This document shows positions 1-9,358 of a stretch of DNA of 64,000 nucleotides, piece by piece. A program made the translations under genes and the position numbers. This DNA is from Aurantimonas endophytica (GTDB lineage Bacteria; Pseudomonadota; Alphaproteobacteria; Rhizobiales; Rhizobiaceae), in contig NZ_JACIEM010000002.1 of NCBI RefSeq assembly GCF_014196845.1, positions 310,001 through 374,000 on the forward strand. The letters run 5' to 3'. The first letter of the stretch is position 1; the number at the start of each line of letters is the position of its first letter. The notes beneath the pieces were generated by a model. The model saw only the letters and a program-made list of their open reading frames with translations, made no database searches and was not told the origin of the DNA.

Positions 1-458
1 ACGGGCTTCTCGACCACCAGCCGGCTCTTGTCTGTGGCAAGGCCCTTTTCGGCGATTCGTGTCGCGATGTCGGCGAACAGCGCCGGCCCGACCGCCAGGT
101 AGAAGGCGCGGATGCGCGACGGGTCGGCCTCGTCGAGCAGGGCGCGCAGGCTGTCCCAGCCACCATCGGCCCGCGCGTCGATCTGGCGGTAGTACAGCCT
201 CGAGAGAAACCGTTCGACCGAGGCATCGTCGATGTCCGCCGCGCCGACATGCTGGCGCAGCGCCTCGCGGGCGAAGGCGCGGTAGTCGTCGTCGCTGATC
301 TCGCTGCGCGAGGCACCGATGATCCGTGCGTCGGCAGGAATCTGACCGTCATGGTCTCGATGGTAGAGAGCCGGCAGGAGCTTGCGCTCCGCAAGGTCTC
401 CATTGCCACCGAAAACGACGTAGTCGAAAGGCTCGACCGGAATGATCTGGCTGGACAT
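1..458 (-). CDS. zwf: Glucose-6-phosphate 1-dehydrogenase, 5' part (runs off the window edge)
   Basis: This is the N-terminal portion (about 152 residues) of glucose-6-phosphate dehydrogenase, which oxidises glucose-6-phosphate to 6-phosphogluconolactone with NAD(P)+ in the Entner-Doudoroff and pentose phosphate routes. The translation has the Rossmann motif GGNGDLAERKLLPALY near residue 14, the IIGASRSE segment, and ends at the window edge in the conserved LVVEKP motif. The ATG at 456-458 has AAGGGA about seven bases upstream. The catalytic centre and substrate-binding half lie outside the window. Family assignment is secure; the remaining sequence cannot be judged. Confidence 0.93.
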   Translation of the reverse strand, partial: MSSQIIPVEPFDYVVFGGNGDLAERKLLPALYHRDHDGQIPADARIIGASRSEISDDDYRAFAREALRQHVGAADIDDASVERFLSRLYYRQIDARADGGWDSLRALLDEADPSRIRAFYLAVGPALFADIATRIAEKGLATDKSRLVVEKP

Positions 459-543
459 GCTGTGTCCCTTGTCGAAAAGCGACGCGATCGCGAGGGATCA
501 GCCCGCTCTTTAGTCTAATCGATTGAATAATTCCACCGCTGAG

Positions 544-579
544 AAAAAATCCCGGACGCCGTCGTCGAAGCGTCCGGGA
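544..579 (-). terminator. Intrinsic terminator of the phytochrome operon
   Basis: On the minus strand a perfect 9-bp stem (TCCCGGACG at 550-558 pairing with CGTCCGGGA at 571-579, 12-nt loop) is followed by six T residues (complement of 544-549). It lies 27 bases past the stop of the phytochrome gene and so ends the bphO-bphP transcript before zwf. Confidence 0.85.
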
Positions 580-605
580 AGCGGGAATGTATCAGGCGAT
601 CCGGC

Positions 606-3233
606 TCAGACAGCGGCCGATTTGCCGCCCTTCGCCCGCGCCAGCGCCGCCAGCATCTGGTGATCGGCAAAGGGCTTCTTGATCGATTCCACCGCGCCGG
701 CATCCGCCGGCAGGTCCAGCGCCTCGCCGTAGCCGGTGACGAAGATGAACGGGATGTTCTTGCGGTTCAGGGGTCCGACCAGGGCGAAGCTCGTCTCGGA
801 TCCGAGATTGACGTCGAGCATGGCCATGTCCACGGCTTCCGCGTCGATGATCGCGAGGGCGTCGGCGACGCTGGCTGCGGTGAAGACCTTCGCGAGGCCC
901 GCGTCGAGCAGGATCTGCTCCGCATCCAGTGCGATGATCATGTTGTCCTCCACGATGAGGGCGCTGAGGCCGTGGAGGCTGCCGGTTTCGGTCATTGTGG
1001 CCGCTGTCTGGGGGGCTTCCCCGATGAGGGGGCGCTGCGACGCGCCGTCCCGGAGTTGATAGTGAGAGGCCGGCAGGCCGAAACGCGCGGACAAGCCGGA
1101 TAGATGATAGCTGACCTCGGCTTCGCCGCCGAGATCGTGAGGGATCGAGCGCTCGATGATGGTCGAGCCGAAACCGCGCCGGCTCGGTGGGGCGACGGGC
1201 GGTCCGCCCGTCTCGCGCCAGTCGATCCGGCACATGTCGTCGGCGTCGATATGCCAGGCCACCGTGACGGAGCCGCTGGAATCGGAGAGCGCGCCGTATT
1301 TCGCCGAGTTCGTTACCATTTCGTGGAAGACCAGCGCCAGCGTCGAGAAGGCCCGCGCCTCGACATGGATATCGGGTCCCTCGAGGCGTACGCGCCCGGC
1401 CTTGTTGCCGATATAGGCCTGCACCTCGGTCTGGATGATCTCCGAAAGGTCCTGCGCGGCAAAATTCTGCTTGGTGATCTGGTCGTGGGCACGGGCCAGC
1501 GCCTGGATGCGGCCGCCGATGATCGCCGCGAACTCGTCCACGGAGCGAACGCCGGGCCGGCTCTGCACGATCAGCGCGCGGATCAGGCTGAGGATGTTGC
1601 GGACCCGGTGGTTGAGCTCGGCGATCAGCAGTTCCTGCCGCTGGGCGGCGAGCGACTGCCGGCGTTCGGTCTCCTCGTTGAAGCGCAGCAGCACTTCGAG
1701 GATCGAGACGCGCAGCGTCTCGGCCGCCTTGTGCTCGGCCTCGGTAAAGGCCTGGGACTTGCCGCGCACCGTCTCCTGCCAGGCCTCGAAACTCTTGCGC
1801 GGCGACAGGCGCGGCCCGTTCGGCCCGAATGCCCCGATCTTCGATGCGGGATCGCCCGCCCAGTGGATCGTCTGCACGAGCTCCTTGCGGAAGAACAGCA
1901 GATAGTCGCGCGGCGACCGCGAGATGGGAATGGCAAGGACGCCGGCGACCCGGTCGGCGTAATTCTCGGCCGGGGGATGCACGGCGGCCAACTCGTCGGT
2001 GGCATAGATCCGGCTGGCCGCGGCCCGGTTGAGGAAGCGCGCCAGGGCCGGCATGTCGTCGGGCAGGGGGCAGTGGCCGAAGCTGCGCGCGGTGCCCTTG
2101 GCGTACACGGCAAATCCGTCGCAGGGCACGATCTGCCGCAGGTCGTCGGCGAAATCCGCCAGTGCCTCGACCGACGGCGTCGCCGAGACGATCTTGCCGA
2201 CGAAGCGGTCGTGCAGGTCACGCACCTTCTCCTCGGCGCGCCGCTGCTCCTTCTGCAGCCGCGCCTCGATGATCAGGGAGATCATCTGGCCGAACAGCTC
2301 GGTGGTGCTCCGCAGTTCCATCGCCAGGTGACGGGCCGAATAGTGGTGCAGTGCGAACAGGCCCCAGAGCCGGCCGTCGATGACGATCGAGATCGAGAAC
2401 GAGGCTGAGACGCCCATGTTCTTCAAATACTCAATGTGGATCGGCGAGACTGCGCGCAGTAGCGACAGCGACAGGTCCAGCGCCTCGCCGTTCGGATCGA
2501 GGCCCGGCTCGATGGGGACCGGCTCTGCGAGCACGTCGGCGATGATGCGGATCTGGTTGCGCACGTAGAGGGCGCGGGCCTGCTTTGGAATGTCGGTCGC
2601 CGGATAATGCAGCCCCAGGAAGCTTTCGAGACCGCTGCGCGCCGATTCCGCGACGACCTCTCCCGAATTGTCGTCGGCGAAGCGATACAGCATCACCCGG
2701 TCGAACCCGGTCACGGCCCGAAGCTGCCGCACACTCTCACGGAACAGGCCGCTGAGATCGTCGGTCCGCTGGATGCGTGCGATCAGGCTCTTGACCAGCG
2801 TGCCGGGATTTGTGGACGGGCCCTCGGCGGACGGCTCCGCCTCGATGACGATCGAATGCCCGCTGACATGGACAGCCACGTCGAACAGCCGGCCGGTGCC
2901 CAGAAGATCGAAGCCGAACAGCCTCTCGGAGCCCTCGTTGTGGGTGAGGAGTTGCAGCCGGCCGCGGATTGCGTGCATCGCGCTGGCCGGCAGCAGCGCA
3001 TCGAGCGGCTCGCCCAGCAAGGTGTCGGGTGAGCCGTCGACGAATGCCCCGACATTGGCAGAGACGTGCTGGATCAGCCAGTCCATGGACGCGGCGACGA
3101 GAAAGCCGAAGCCCTGGATCCGGCCAAGCTGATGAATTGGCTCGCGGTCGCAATTGGTCAGGTCGACGGCGAACTGCGTGGGGTCGTCGCTGTGGCTCAA
3201 GACGTGGCGGCCTCCGGGTTGCGCGCGGCCCAT
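606..3233 (-). CDS. Bacteriophytochrome HWE-family histidine kinase with C-terminal receiver domain
   Basis: A red/far-red light sensor kinase of about 875 residues. Order seen: N-terminal PAS with the biliverdin-type cysteine in TNCDREPIH (residue 28), GAF domain with YPATDIPKQAR and SPIHIEYLKNMGV, PHY domain with the PRKSF tongue motif, HWE kinase core (phospho-acceptor His in ELNHRVRN, WRETGG as the W-x-E motif), then a receiver domain with acceptor Asp in MLDVNLG and IKKPF lysine. The usual IQPHG after the cysteine reads IQGFG here. It overlaps the upstream heme oxygenase gene, which supplies its chromophore. The start is ambiguous: ATG at 3233 has no clear ribosome site, while an in-frame TTG at 3198-3200 overlaps the bphO stop as TTGA and has GGAGG ten bases upstream. 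The TTG start is attractive and would shorten the protein by 11 residues. The output partner is unknown. Confidence 0.92.
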   Translation of the reverse strand: MGRAQPGGRHVLSHSDDPTQFAVDLTNCDREPIHQLGRIQGFGFLVAASMDWLIQHVSANVGAFVDGSPDTLLGEPLDALLPASAMHAIRGRLQLLTHNEGSERLFGFDLLGTGRLFDVAVHVSGHSIVIEAEPSAEGPSTNPGTLVKSLIARIQRTDDLSGLFRESVRQLRAVTGFDRVMLYRFADDNSGEVVAESARSGLESFLGLHYPATDIPKQARALYVRNQIRIIADVLAEPVPIEPGLDPNGEALDLSLSLLRAVSPIHIEYLKNMGVSASFSISIVIDGRLWGLFALHHYSARHLAMELRSTTELFGQMISLIIEARLQKEQRRAEEKVRDLHDRFVGKIVSATPSVEALADFADDLRQIVPCDGFAVYAKGTARSFGHCPLPDDMPALARFLNRAAASRIYATDELAAVHPPAENYADRVAGVLAIPISRSPRDYLLFFRKELVQTIHWAGDPASKIGAFGPNGPRLSPRKSFEAWQETVRGKSQAFTEAEHKAAETLRVSILEVLLRFNEETERRQSLAAQRQELLIAELNHRVRNILSLIRALIVQSRPGVRSVDEFAAIIGGRIQALARAHDQITKQNFAAQDLSEIIQTEVQAYIGNKAGRVRLEGPDIHVEARAFSTLALVFHEMVTNSAKYGALSDSSGSVTVAWHIDADDMCRIDWRETGGPPVAPPSRRGFGSTIIERSIPHDLGGEAEVSYHLSGLSARFGLPASHYQLRDGASQRPLIGEAPQTAATMTETGSLHGLSALIVEDNMIIALDAEQILLDAGLAKVFTAASVADALAIIDAEAVDMAMLDVNLGSETSFALVGPLNRKNIPFIFVTGYGEALDLPADAGAVESIKKPFADHQMLAALARAKGGKSAAV

Positions 3234-3844
3234 GCGAACGCGGCTTCGAACAGGGCGAAGGCGGTTTGTGCCGCAGCGAGTGCCCGTTGCCGTGCCGTCT
3301 CCGAGATGACCCGGCCGGACAGGGCGGTCATGCGCTCCCCGAACGCGTCGGGGCCGGACGCGCCGGCCAGATAGGCCGTCGTGATGCCCGGCCAGCGGCG
3401 TGTTAGATCCTTCGTGATGAACTCCCGATGAATGAACCGGGCGCCCAGCCGCGAGCCGTCCAGTACGTAGATCAGCCCTGCCGCTTCCGGCAGATCCGGG
3501 CGGTTGAGTGCAAGAGGTTCCATGAGCACGGGAGCGAGACCCATAGCCCGCATGTCCTGCGACAGCATCGGCAGCAGCGATTGCCGCCGTGCGAGGAGCG
3601 GATCGTCCAGGCGTTGCGCCATCTGCGCAAGCACCGGCTCGATAGCCATGTGGCAGGCGTGGCTCATGCGGATGAAGCGGTGGTAGTCCGAGGCGTCGGG
3701 GGCCTCGGTCATTCGGGCGAAATGGCTGTCGAGGCGCTGATGCGGGGTTTCTGTCGCGTGCCGCAGCAGGGCGCGCAGGGGCGCGCCTGCCCGGGCACTC
3801 GCCAAGCCGGGATTCGCAACAGGACAGGAAGCCGCATCGTTCAT
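3197..3844 (-). CDS. bphO: Biliverdin-producing heme oxygenase (BphO/HmuO-like)
   Basis: A heme oxygenase family protein of about 215 residues that opens heme to biliverdin, the chromophore of the downstream phytochrome. Recognisable family segments are LRHATETPHQRLDSHF, with the likely proximal heme-ligand His, GLIYVLDGSRLGARFI near the distal helix, and the helical C-terminus. The ATG at 3842-3844 is chosen because it gives the usual family length; an upstream ATG at 3982 would add 46 unconserved residues. The stop codon overlaps the TTG candidate start of the phytochrome gene, so the two are one operon and probably translationally coupled. Confidence 0.85.
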   Translation of the reverse strand: MNDAASCPVANPGLASARAGAPLRALLRHATETPHQRLDSHFARMTEAPDASDYHRFIRMSHACHMAIEPVLAQMAQRLDDPLLARRQSLLPMLSQDMRAMGLAPVLMEPLALNRPDLPEAAGLIYVLDGSRLGARFIHREFITKDLTRRWPGITTAYLAGASGPDAFGERMTALSGRVISETARQRALAAAQTAFALFEAAFAWAARNPEAATS

Positions 3845-4160
3845 CAGATCCAAGGGAATGCCTTGATAAGGCAAGTCTTTCAAGGCCGTGTCAGGCAGCA
3901 ACGCAACCCCGCGCAGAGGTCTCCCGCTGTTGGCGGGCTGACAGATGGTGCCTCGCTTTCGCCTTCGCCAGTCCGGCAGCACGCATGTCGCGAACGGCGA
4001 ACACCGGTTGCGCGTTGCAACTTTCTCGAAAGCGCTGATCTGACTATGGAATTGGGGTCGCGAAGATTCTGGGTCGGTCGGGAGTTGCGAACACGACTCC
4101 GGAAATATTCCCCTGTCACAAACGCTTAGCCGGAAACGGAAAAAGTCACGTTCGCCGACG
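3845..4160. other. Intergenic region upstream of bphO
   Basis: About 316 bases between the bphO start and the puuB stop. It must contain the bphO-bphP promoter (minus strand). I see no convincing gene, repeat or terminator in it; the antisense open frames it carries have no family resemblance or ribosome site. Confidence 0.5.
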
Positions 4161-5447
4161 TCAAAGCCGGTCGCGCAGCGAGAACCACGTCATTGCCATG
4201 AACAGCAGCGGCGACCGCCATCGCCTTCCGCCGGGAAAGGCCGGGATCCGCAGCGCCTCGAACGCCGCAAGCCCATCGCGATTGCTGCCGGTGACACGGT
4301 CTGCGTAGAGACGACCGGCGAAGTTGGCCAGCATCACCCCGTGGCCCGAATAGCCGCCGATCGAGGTGATTCCCGGCTCCACTTCCCGGACATAGGGCAG
4401 GCGTTCCATGGTGATGCCGACCGAGCCACCCCAGGCATGCGTCAGCCGGACCTCCTTCAGCTGCGGATAGACCTCGCCGATCTGCCGTCGCAAGTGACGC
4501 GTCATGTCGCCGGTAGCGGCGGTATACGCTTCCCGTCCGCCGAACAGCAGCCGCCCGTCGCCGCTCTTGCGGAAGTAGCGGACGACGAAGCGGGAATCGG
4601 CGCAGGCCTCGCCGCCCGGAAGGATCGCGTCGGGATCGGCCAACGGCTCGGTCGCGCCGATGAACGAGCCGATCGGCATGACATGCGCGTCGACCTTCGC
4701 GTTGAGACCGGTGCCGTAGGCGTTGACGGCGATCAGCGCCCGATCGGCCGTGACCTCGCCGGCGGCAGTGTGGGCGATTACCCGCCCGTCCCGGTGTTCC
4801 AGCTTCTCCACGTGCGTTGCCTCGAACAGCAGCGCGCCGGCCGACGCGGCGGCCCGCGCACTGCCGACGACGAGCTTCATCGGGTTGATGTGTCCTGTGC
4901 CGGTATCGCGGATGCCGCCGAAATAGCGTGTCGAGCCGAGCCGTTCGGCGGTCTCCGCCGCATCCATGAAGTGCGCGTGCGGATAGTCGTAACGCGTGGC
5001 GAGATCCTCGACCTCTGCCCTGTATTCGTCCAGATGCCGTCGCCGGTGCACGACGTTCAGCTGGCCGTGGCCGAGATCGACGTCGATGCCGTTGTCGGCG
5101 ATGAAGTCGAAGAGATTGGCCTTGGCGTCTTCTCCGAGGTCGAACAACGCCTTGGATCGCTCGAACCCGTACTCGGCCTCGATCTCCTTGGGCCAGAGCC
5201 GCTGCCCGGTGCCCATCTGCCCGCCATTGCGCCCGGAGGCGCCGTCGCCGAAGCGGTGGGCTTCCAGCACCGCGACCCGGACGCCGCGCCTTGCCAGATG
5301 CAAGCCCGCCGACAGGCCGGTGAAGCCGCCGCCGACAACGACGACGTCCACCGAGAGGCTCTCGGTCAGTGCCGGATAGGATGGGCGCTCGACGCTGTCC
5401 TCGTACCAGGAGCGTCCCGGCGCGATGGGAGACTGGTAGGGGTTCAA
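4161..5447 (-). CDS. puuB: Gamma-glutamylputrescine oxidoreductase (FAD-dependent DAO family)
   Basis: A 428-residue flavoprotein of the D-amino acid oxidase/glycine oxidase family. In the Puu pathway it oxidises gamma-glutamylputrescine to the aldehyde, releasing ammonia and H2O2. Visible features: the FAD dinucleotide-binding motif VVVVGGGFTGLSAGLHLA about residue 35, the ASGRNGGQ motif that follows in this family, and the C-terminal IGGYSGHGVMLA flavin-contact segment. The N-terminus MNPYQSPIAPGRSWYEDS is typical of PuuB. The start is a TTG at 5445-5447, only four bases after the puuA stop. It forms an operon with puuA, which makes its substrate. A related amine oxidase function cannot be excluded, but the context is strong. 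Confidence 0.87.
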   Translation of the reverse strand: MNPYQSPIAPGRSWYEDSVERPSYPALTESLSVDVVVVGGGFTGLSAGLHLARRGVRVAVLEAHRFGDGASGRNGGQMGTGQRLWPKEIEAEYGFERSKALFDLGEDAKANLFDFIADNGIDVDLGHGQLNVVHRRRHLDEYRAEVEDLATRYDYPHAHFMDAAETAERLGSTRYFGGIRDTGTGHINPMKLVVGSARAAASAGALLFEATHVEKLEHRDGRVIAHTAAGEVTADRALIAVNAYGTGLNAKVDAHVMPIGSFIGATEPLADPDAILPGGEACADSRFVVRYFRKSGDGRLLFGGREAYTAATGDMTRHLRRQIGEVYPQLKEVRLTHAWGGSVGITMERLPYVREVEPGITSIGGYSGHGVMLANFAGRLYADRVTGSNRDGLAAFEALRIPAFPGGRRWRSPLLFMAMTWFSLRDRL

Positions 5448-5451
5448 GGCC

Positions 5452-6882
5452 TCAGACCTGCAGCAGCAGGAACTCGCGCTCCCAGGGGCTGATCACCTGC
5501 ATGAAGGTCTCGTGCTCGCCGCGCTTGATGCCGGCATAGGTGCCGACGAAGGACCGGGAGAACACCTCGTGGAAGGCCGTCTCGCACTCGAAGGCGGCGA
5601 CCGCCTCGAGCAGGCCGCGCGGCAGCGAGATCCCACCATCCTCGTTGACCGTCTGGTCGGTCGGCTGGTCCGGGTCGAGCGCGCCCACCATGCCGAGATA
5701 GCCACAGGCGAGCGAAGCCGCGATGGCGAGATAGGGATTGGCGTCGGAAGAGGGCAGGCGGTTCTCCACCCGGCGGCCGGCCGGATCCGAGGTCGGCACA
5801 CGGAAGGCCGTGGTGCGGTTGTCGTAACCCCACGCCGTGTTGGTCGGCGCACTCATCCCGTAGGTCAGGCGGCGATAGGAGTTCACGTACGGCGCCATCA
5901 TGATCAGCGCCGCCGGCACGTAGCGCTGCATGCCGCCGATGAAGTGGAAGAACAGCTCCGAGGGGGTGCCGTCCTCGTTGGAGAAGACGTTGCGGCCGGT
6001 CCGCGCGTCGTTGACGGACTGGTGGATGTGCATCGCCGAACCCGGCTGGCCCTGGATCGGCTTCGCCATGAAGGTCGCGTAGATGTCCTGGCCAAGCGCC
6101 GCCTCGCGGATGGTGCGCTTGAACATGAACACCTGGTCGGCGAGCTCCAGCGGGTCGCCGTGGCGCAGGTTGATCTCGAGCTGGGCGGCGCCCTCCTCGT
6201 GGATCAGCGTGTCGATCTCCAGCCCCTGCCGGTCTGAGAAGTCGTAGATGTCGTCGATGAGCTCGTCGAACTCGTTGACGCCGCCGATCGAATAGGACTG
6301 GCCGCTCTGGATCTGCCGGCCGGAGCGCCCGATCGGCGGCACCAGCGGATAATCGGGATCGACGTTCTTGGAGACGAGGTAGAACTCGATCTCGGGCGCG
6401 ACGACCGGCTTCCAGCCGCGGTTCTCGTAAAGCGCCATGACGCGCTTCAGGACGTTGCGCGGCGTGTAGCCGACGGCGGCGCCCGACTGGTCGACGAGGT
6501 CGCAGATCACCTGCGCCGTCGGATCGTTCTCCCACGGCACCAGCGCCAGCGTCGAGAGGTCCGGCACCAGCTTCAGGTCGCCGTCATTCGGTGAATAGCG
6601 GAACTCGCCGCTCTCTTCGGGATACTCGCCGGAGATCGTGTGCATGAACAGCGCCGAGGGCAGCGCCAACGACGTCTCGCCGACGAACTTCTTCGCCGGC
6701 ATCATCTTGCCGCGCGCAACGCCTGCCAGGTCCGGCGTGATGCATTCGAGATCCTCGATATCCCGGGCGGCCAGCCACTCGGTCGCTTCCTGCATCGAGC
6801 GCACGCCGCGCTTGGACTCCAGGAAGGCGCGGGTCTCGTCCGGCGACAGCTTCAGATGGCCGATGTCGCGTTTCACCGGCAT
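5452..6882 (-). CDS. puuA: Gamma-glutamylputrescine synthetase, glutamine synthetase family
   Basis: A glutamine-synthetase-fold ligase of 476 residues that joins glutamate to putrescine with ATP, the first step of the Puu route of putrescine catabolism. Seen: N-terminal beta-grasp segment ending GVARGKMMPAKKF, the metal-site segment EEGAAQLEINLRHGDPL, the AMHIHQS motif for ATP/glutamate binding, and the RVENRLPSSDANPYLAIAA segment. The ATG at 6880-6882 is preferred because AAGGGC lies upstream and the length matches PuuA of E. coli (472). An ATG at 6999 would add 39 proline- and arginine-rich residues. puuB follows after four bases; the putrescine importer potFGHI lies 5 kb away on the other strand. 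Confidence 0.88.
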   Translation of the reverse strand: MPVKRDIGHLKLSPDETRAFLESKRGVRSMQEATEWLAARDIEDLECITPDLAGVARGKMMPAKKFVGETSLALPSALFMHTISGEYPEESGEFRYSPNDGDLKLVPDLSTLALVPWENDPTAQVICDLVDQSGAAVGYTPRNVLKRVMALYENRGWKPVVAPEIEFYLVSKNVDPDYPLVPPIGRSGRQIQSGQSYSIGGVNEFDELIDDIYDFSDRQGLEIDTLIHEEGAAQLEINLRHGDPLELADQVFMFKRTIREAALGQDIYATFMAKPIQGQPGSAMHIHQSVNDARTGRNVFSNEDGTPSELFFHFIGGMQRYVPAALIMMAPYVNSYRRLTYGMSAPTNTAWGYDNRTTAFRVPTSDPAGRRVENRLPSSDANPYLAIAASLACGYLGMVGALDPDQPTDQTVNEDGGISLPRGLLEAVAAFECETAFHEVFSRSFVGTYAGIKRGEHETFMQVISPWEREFLLLQV

Positions 6883-7066
6883 CGGCGCGCCCTTGATCGG
6901 GCTTGCCTCATTGCCGCTGCCTTTCGGGCGCGGGGCGCGGCGGTCGAGCCGCGCGGGAACCGGGGAACGGGGCGGTTTCGTCCTTGTCGTGTCGGGCATG
7001 CAGTCCTTCGCGGGCCATTCGGCGCAGGCGCGAGCATAGCCGGCCACGCAAGGCGAGGGAAGGCGG

Positions 7067-7094
7067 AACGGGCCGCGATGATGCGCGGCCCGTT
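7067..7094. terminator. Strong GC hairpin between a small gene and puuA
   Basis: A perfect 11-bp inverted repeat (AACGGGCCGCG at 7067-7077 and CGCGGCCCGTT at 7084-7094, loop ATGATG). It lies just after the stop of the 7132-7395 gene on the minus strand and ahead of puuA. No long T-run follows on the minus strand, so it may be a weak terminator or an RNA-stabilising hairpin. Confidence 0.5.
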
Positions 7095-7131
7095 GTTTCC
7101 CCCGTCCTGGCGTGGTGAGACGATCGTCGCC

Positions 7132-7395
7132 TCAGGTGCCGGTCTTGACCACCACCGGAATCAGCAGGTCGCCCCAGTTGCCGTCGCCGCCGTGATGGCG
7201 GGCCGAGCGCACCAGTTCGACCGAAACGCCAGACTCGACCGCCTTCATCACCGACTGGTTGAGCCGGTGCAGGTCGTTGGCGAGCATGCGGATCGCCGCC
7301 TGTTGCGCCTCGTCCATCGCCGAGGACTGCTCCTCGGCACGTTCCTTCACCCGGGTACGCGGGCGGTCTTCGCTATGGCTGATCGTAGCACTCAT
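7132..7395 (-). CDS. Small conserved-looking hypothetical protein downstream of isocitrate lyase
   Basis: An 87-residue protein with no family I recognise. Residues 1-25 are polar and charged, then a predicted helix (MDEAQQAAIRMLANDLHRLNQSVMKAVESG) and a glycine-containing tail (HHGGDGNWGDLLIPVVVK). No signal peptide or membrane segment. The ATG at 7393-7395 has GGGAG eight bases upstream, which supports real translation. It follows aceA by 66 bases on the same strand and may be co-transcribed with it. Confidence 0.65.
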   Translation of the reverse strand: MSATISHSEDRPRTRVKERAEEQSSAMDEAQQAAIRMLANDLHRLNQSVMKAVESGVSVELVRSARHHGGDGNWGDLLIPVVVKTGT

Positions 7396-7461
7396 CGTTT
7401 CTCTCCCAATTGTCCTTGCCGAATGATCCCGGGCGGCGACCCGCTACCCGGGATGTCGAGC

Positions 7462-8766
<1,305 letters not shown>

Positions 8767-9138
8767 GACGGGCGATCCTCCGTATCGATCAGCGACGCCG
8801 TTACAATGTGCGACAGCGTTCGAAGCAGAAGATGTCAGCTGCCGGCTGCGCGTCCCAGCCGTATCCGCCCTTCAGAGCGGGGAAATCGGGTCGTCTTGTC
8901 GAAGCTCATACAAGCGGCGCTTGTAAGCTTGTCACAGCTGTCATAGAATTTGATCGCGGGGCTGCGGTCTGACGCACTGCTGCCGTGGCCTGTGGCGGCG
9001 CCGCCACAACACTTCGAATTTTCGCTAAATCACCATCCCGCAACACAAATTGGCCGCTCCATCAGATGATTCGAAACTTCCTTCTGCGAACGTCCACCCA
9101 GTGTTCGGTGAACGAGCGAACGGATGATGGAGCGAACG
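8767..9138. promoter_or_regulatory. aceA/regulator divergent region with two perfect palindromes
   Basis: This 372-base stretch contains two operator-like inverted repeats. The first is TACAAGC-GGC-GCTTGTA at 8909-8925, about 145 bases upstream of the aceA ATG and followed directly by AGCTTGTCACAGCTGT. The second is an 18-bp perfect palindrome, TGTGGCGGCGCCGCCACA, at 8991-9008, followed by an AT-richer segment (TTCGAATTTTCGCTAAAT). Either could bind the divergently encoded ScfR-type protein or another regulator. No gene is evident here. The palindromes are directly visible; their function is inferred. Confidence 0.5.
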
Positions 9139-9285
9139 ATGCGTGCCGTGCGTACCGTGTTGAGTCTGCTGGGGCTGATCCGCGACGAGTCGCGGCGGCC
9201 GTACCGTCCGGAGCGCTATTACATGCGCGGTCCCGGGCCTGCCTGCCTGCGCCGGATGCAGAGCGGCGGACCGCTGGCCCACTAG
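9139..9285 (+). CDS. Possible 48-residue basic small protein
   Basis: A short open frame translating as MRAVRTVLSLLGLIRDESRR, a tyrosine/arginine-rich middle (RPYRPERYYMRG) and a tail ending GGPLAH. The ATG at 9139 has GGAG six to seven bases upstream (9129-9132). In-frame ATGs at 9124 and 9127 are alternatives with poorer ribosome sites. It lies between the aceA promoter region and the regulator gene, on the regulator's strand, 73 bases before it. No homologue is recognised; it may be a leader peptide or not expressed at all. Confidence 0.35.
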   Translation: MRAVRTVLSLLGLIRDESRRPYRPERYYMRGPGPACLRRMQSGGPLAH

Positions 9286-9358
9286 GAGCGACGACGCTTC
9301 GGCGGGGCGTCTTGCGCAGGGTCGCCTGCGCGCAATGCCGCCGGAACGGCCGGCGCTG

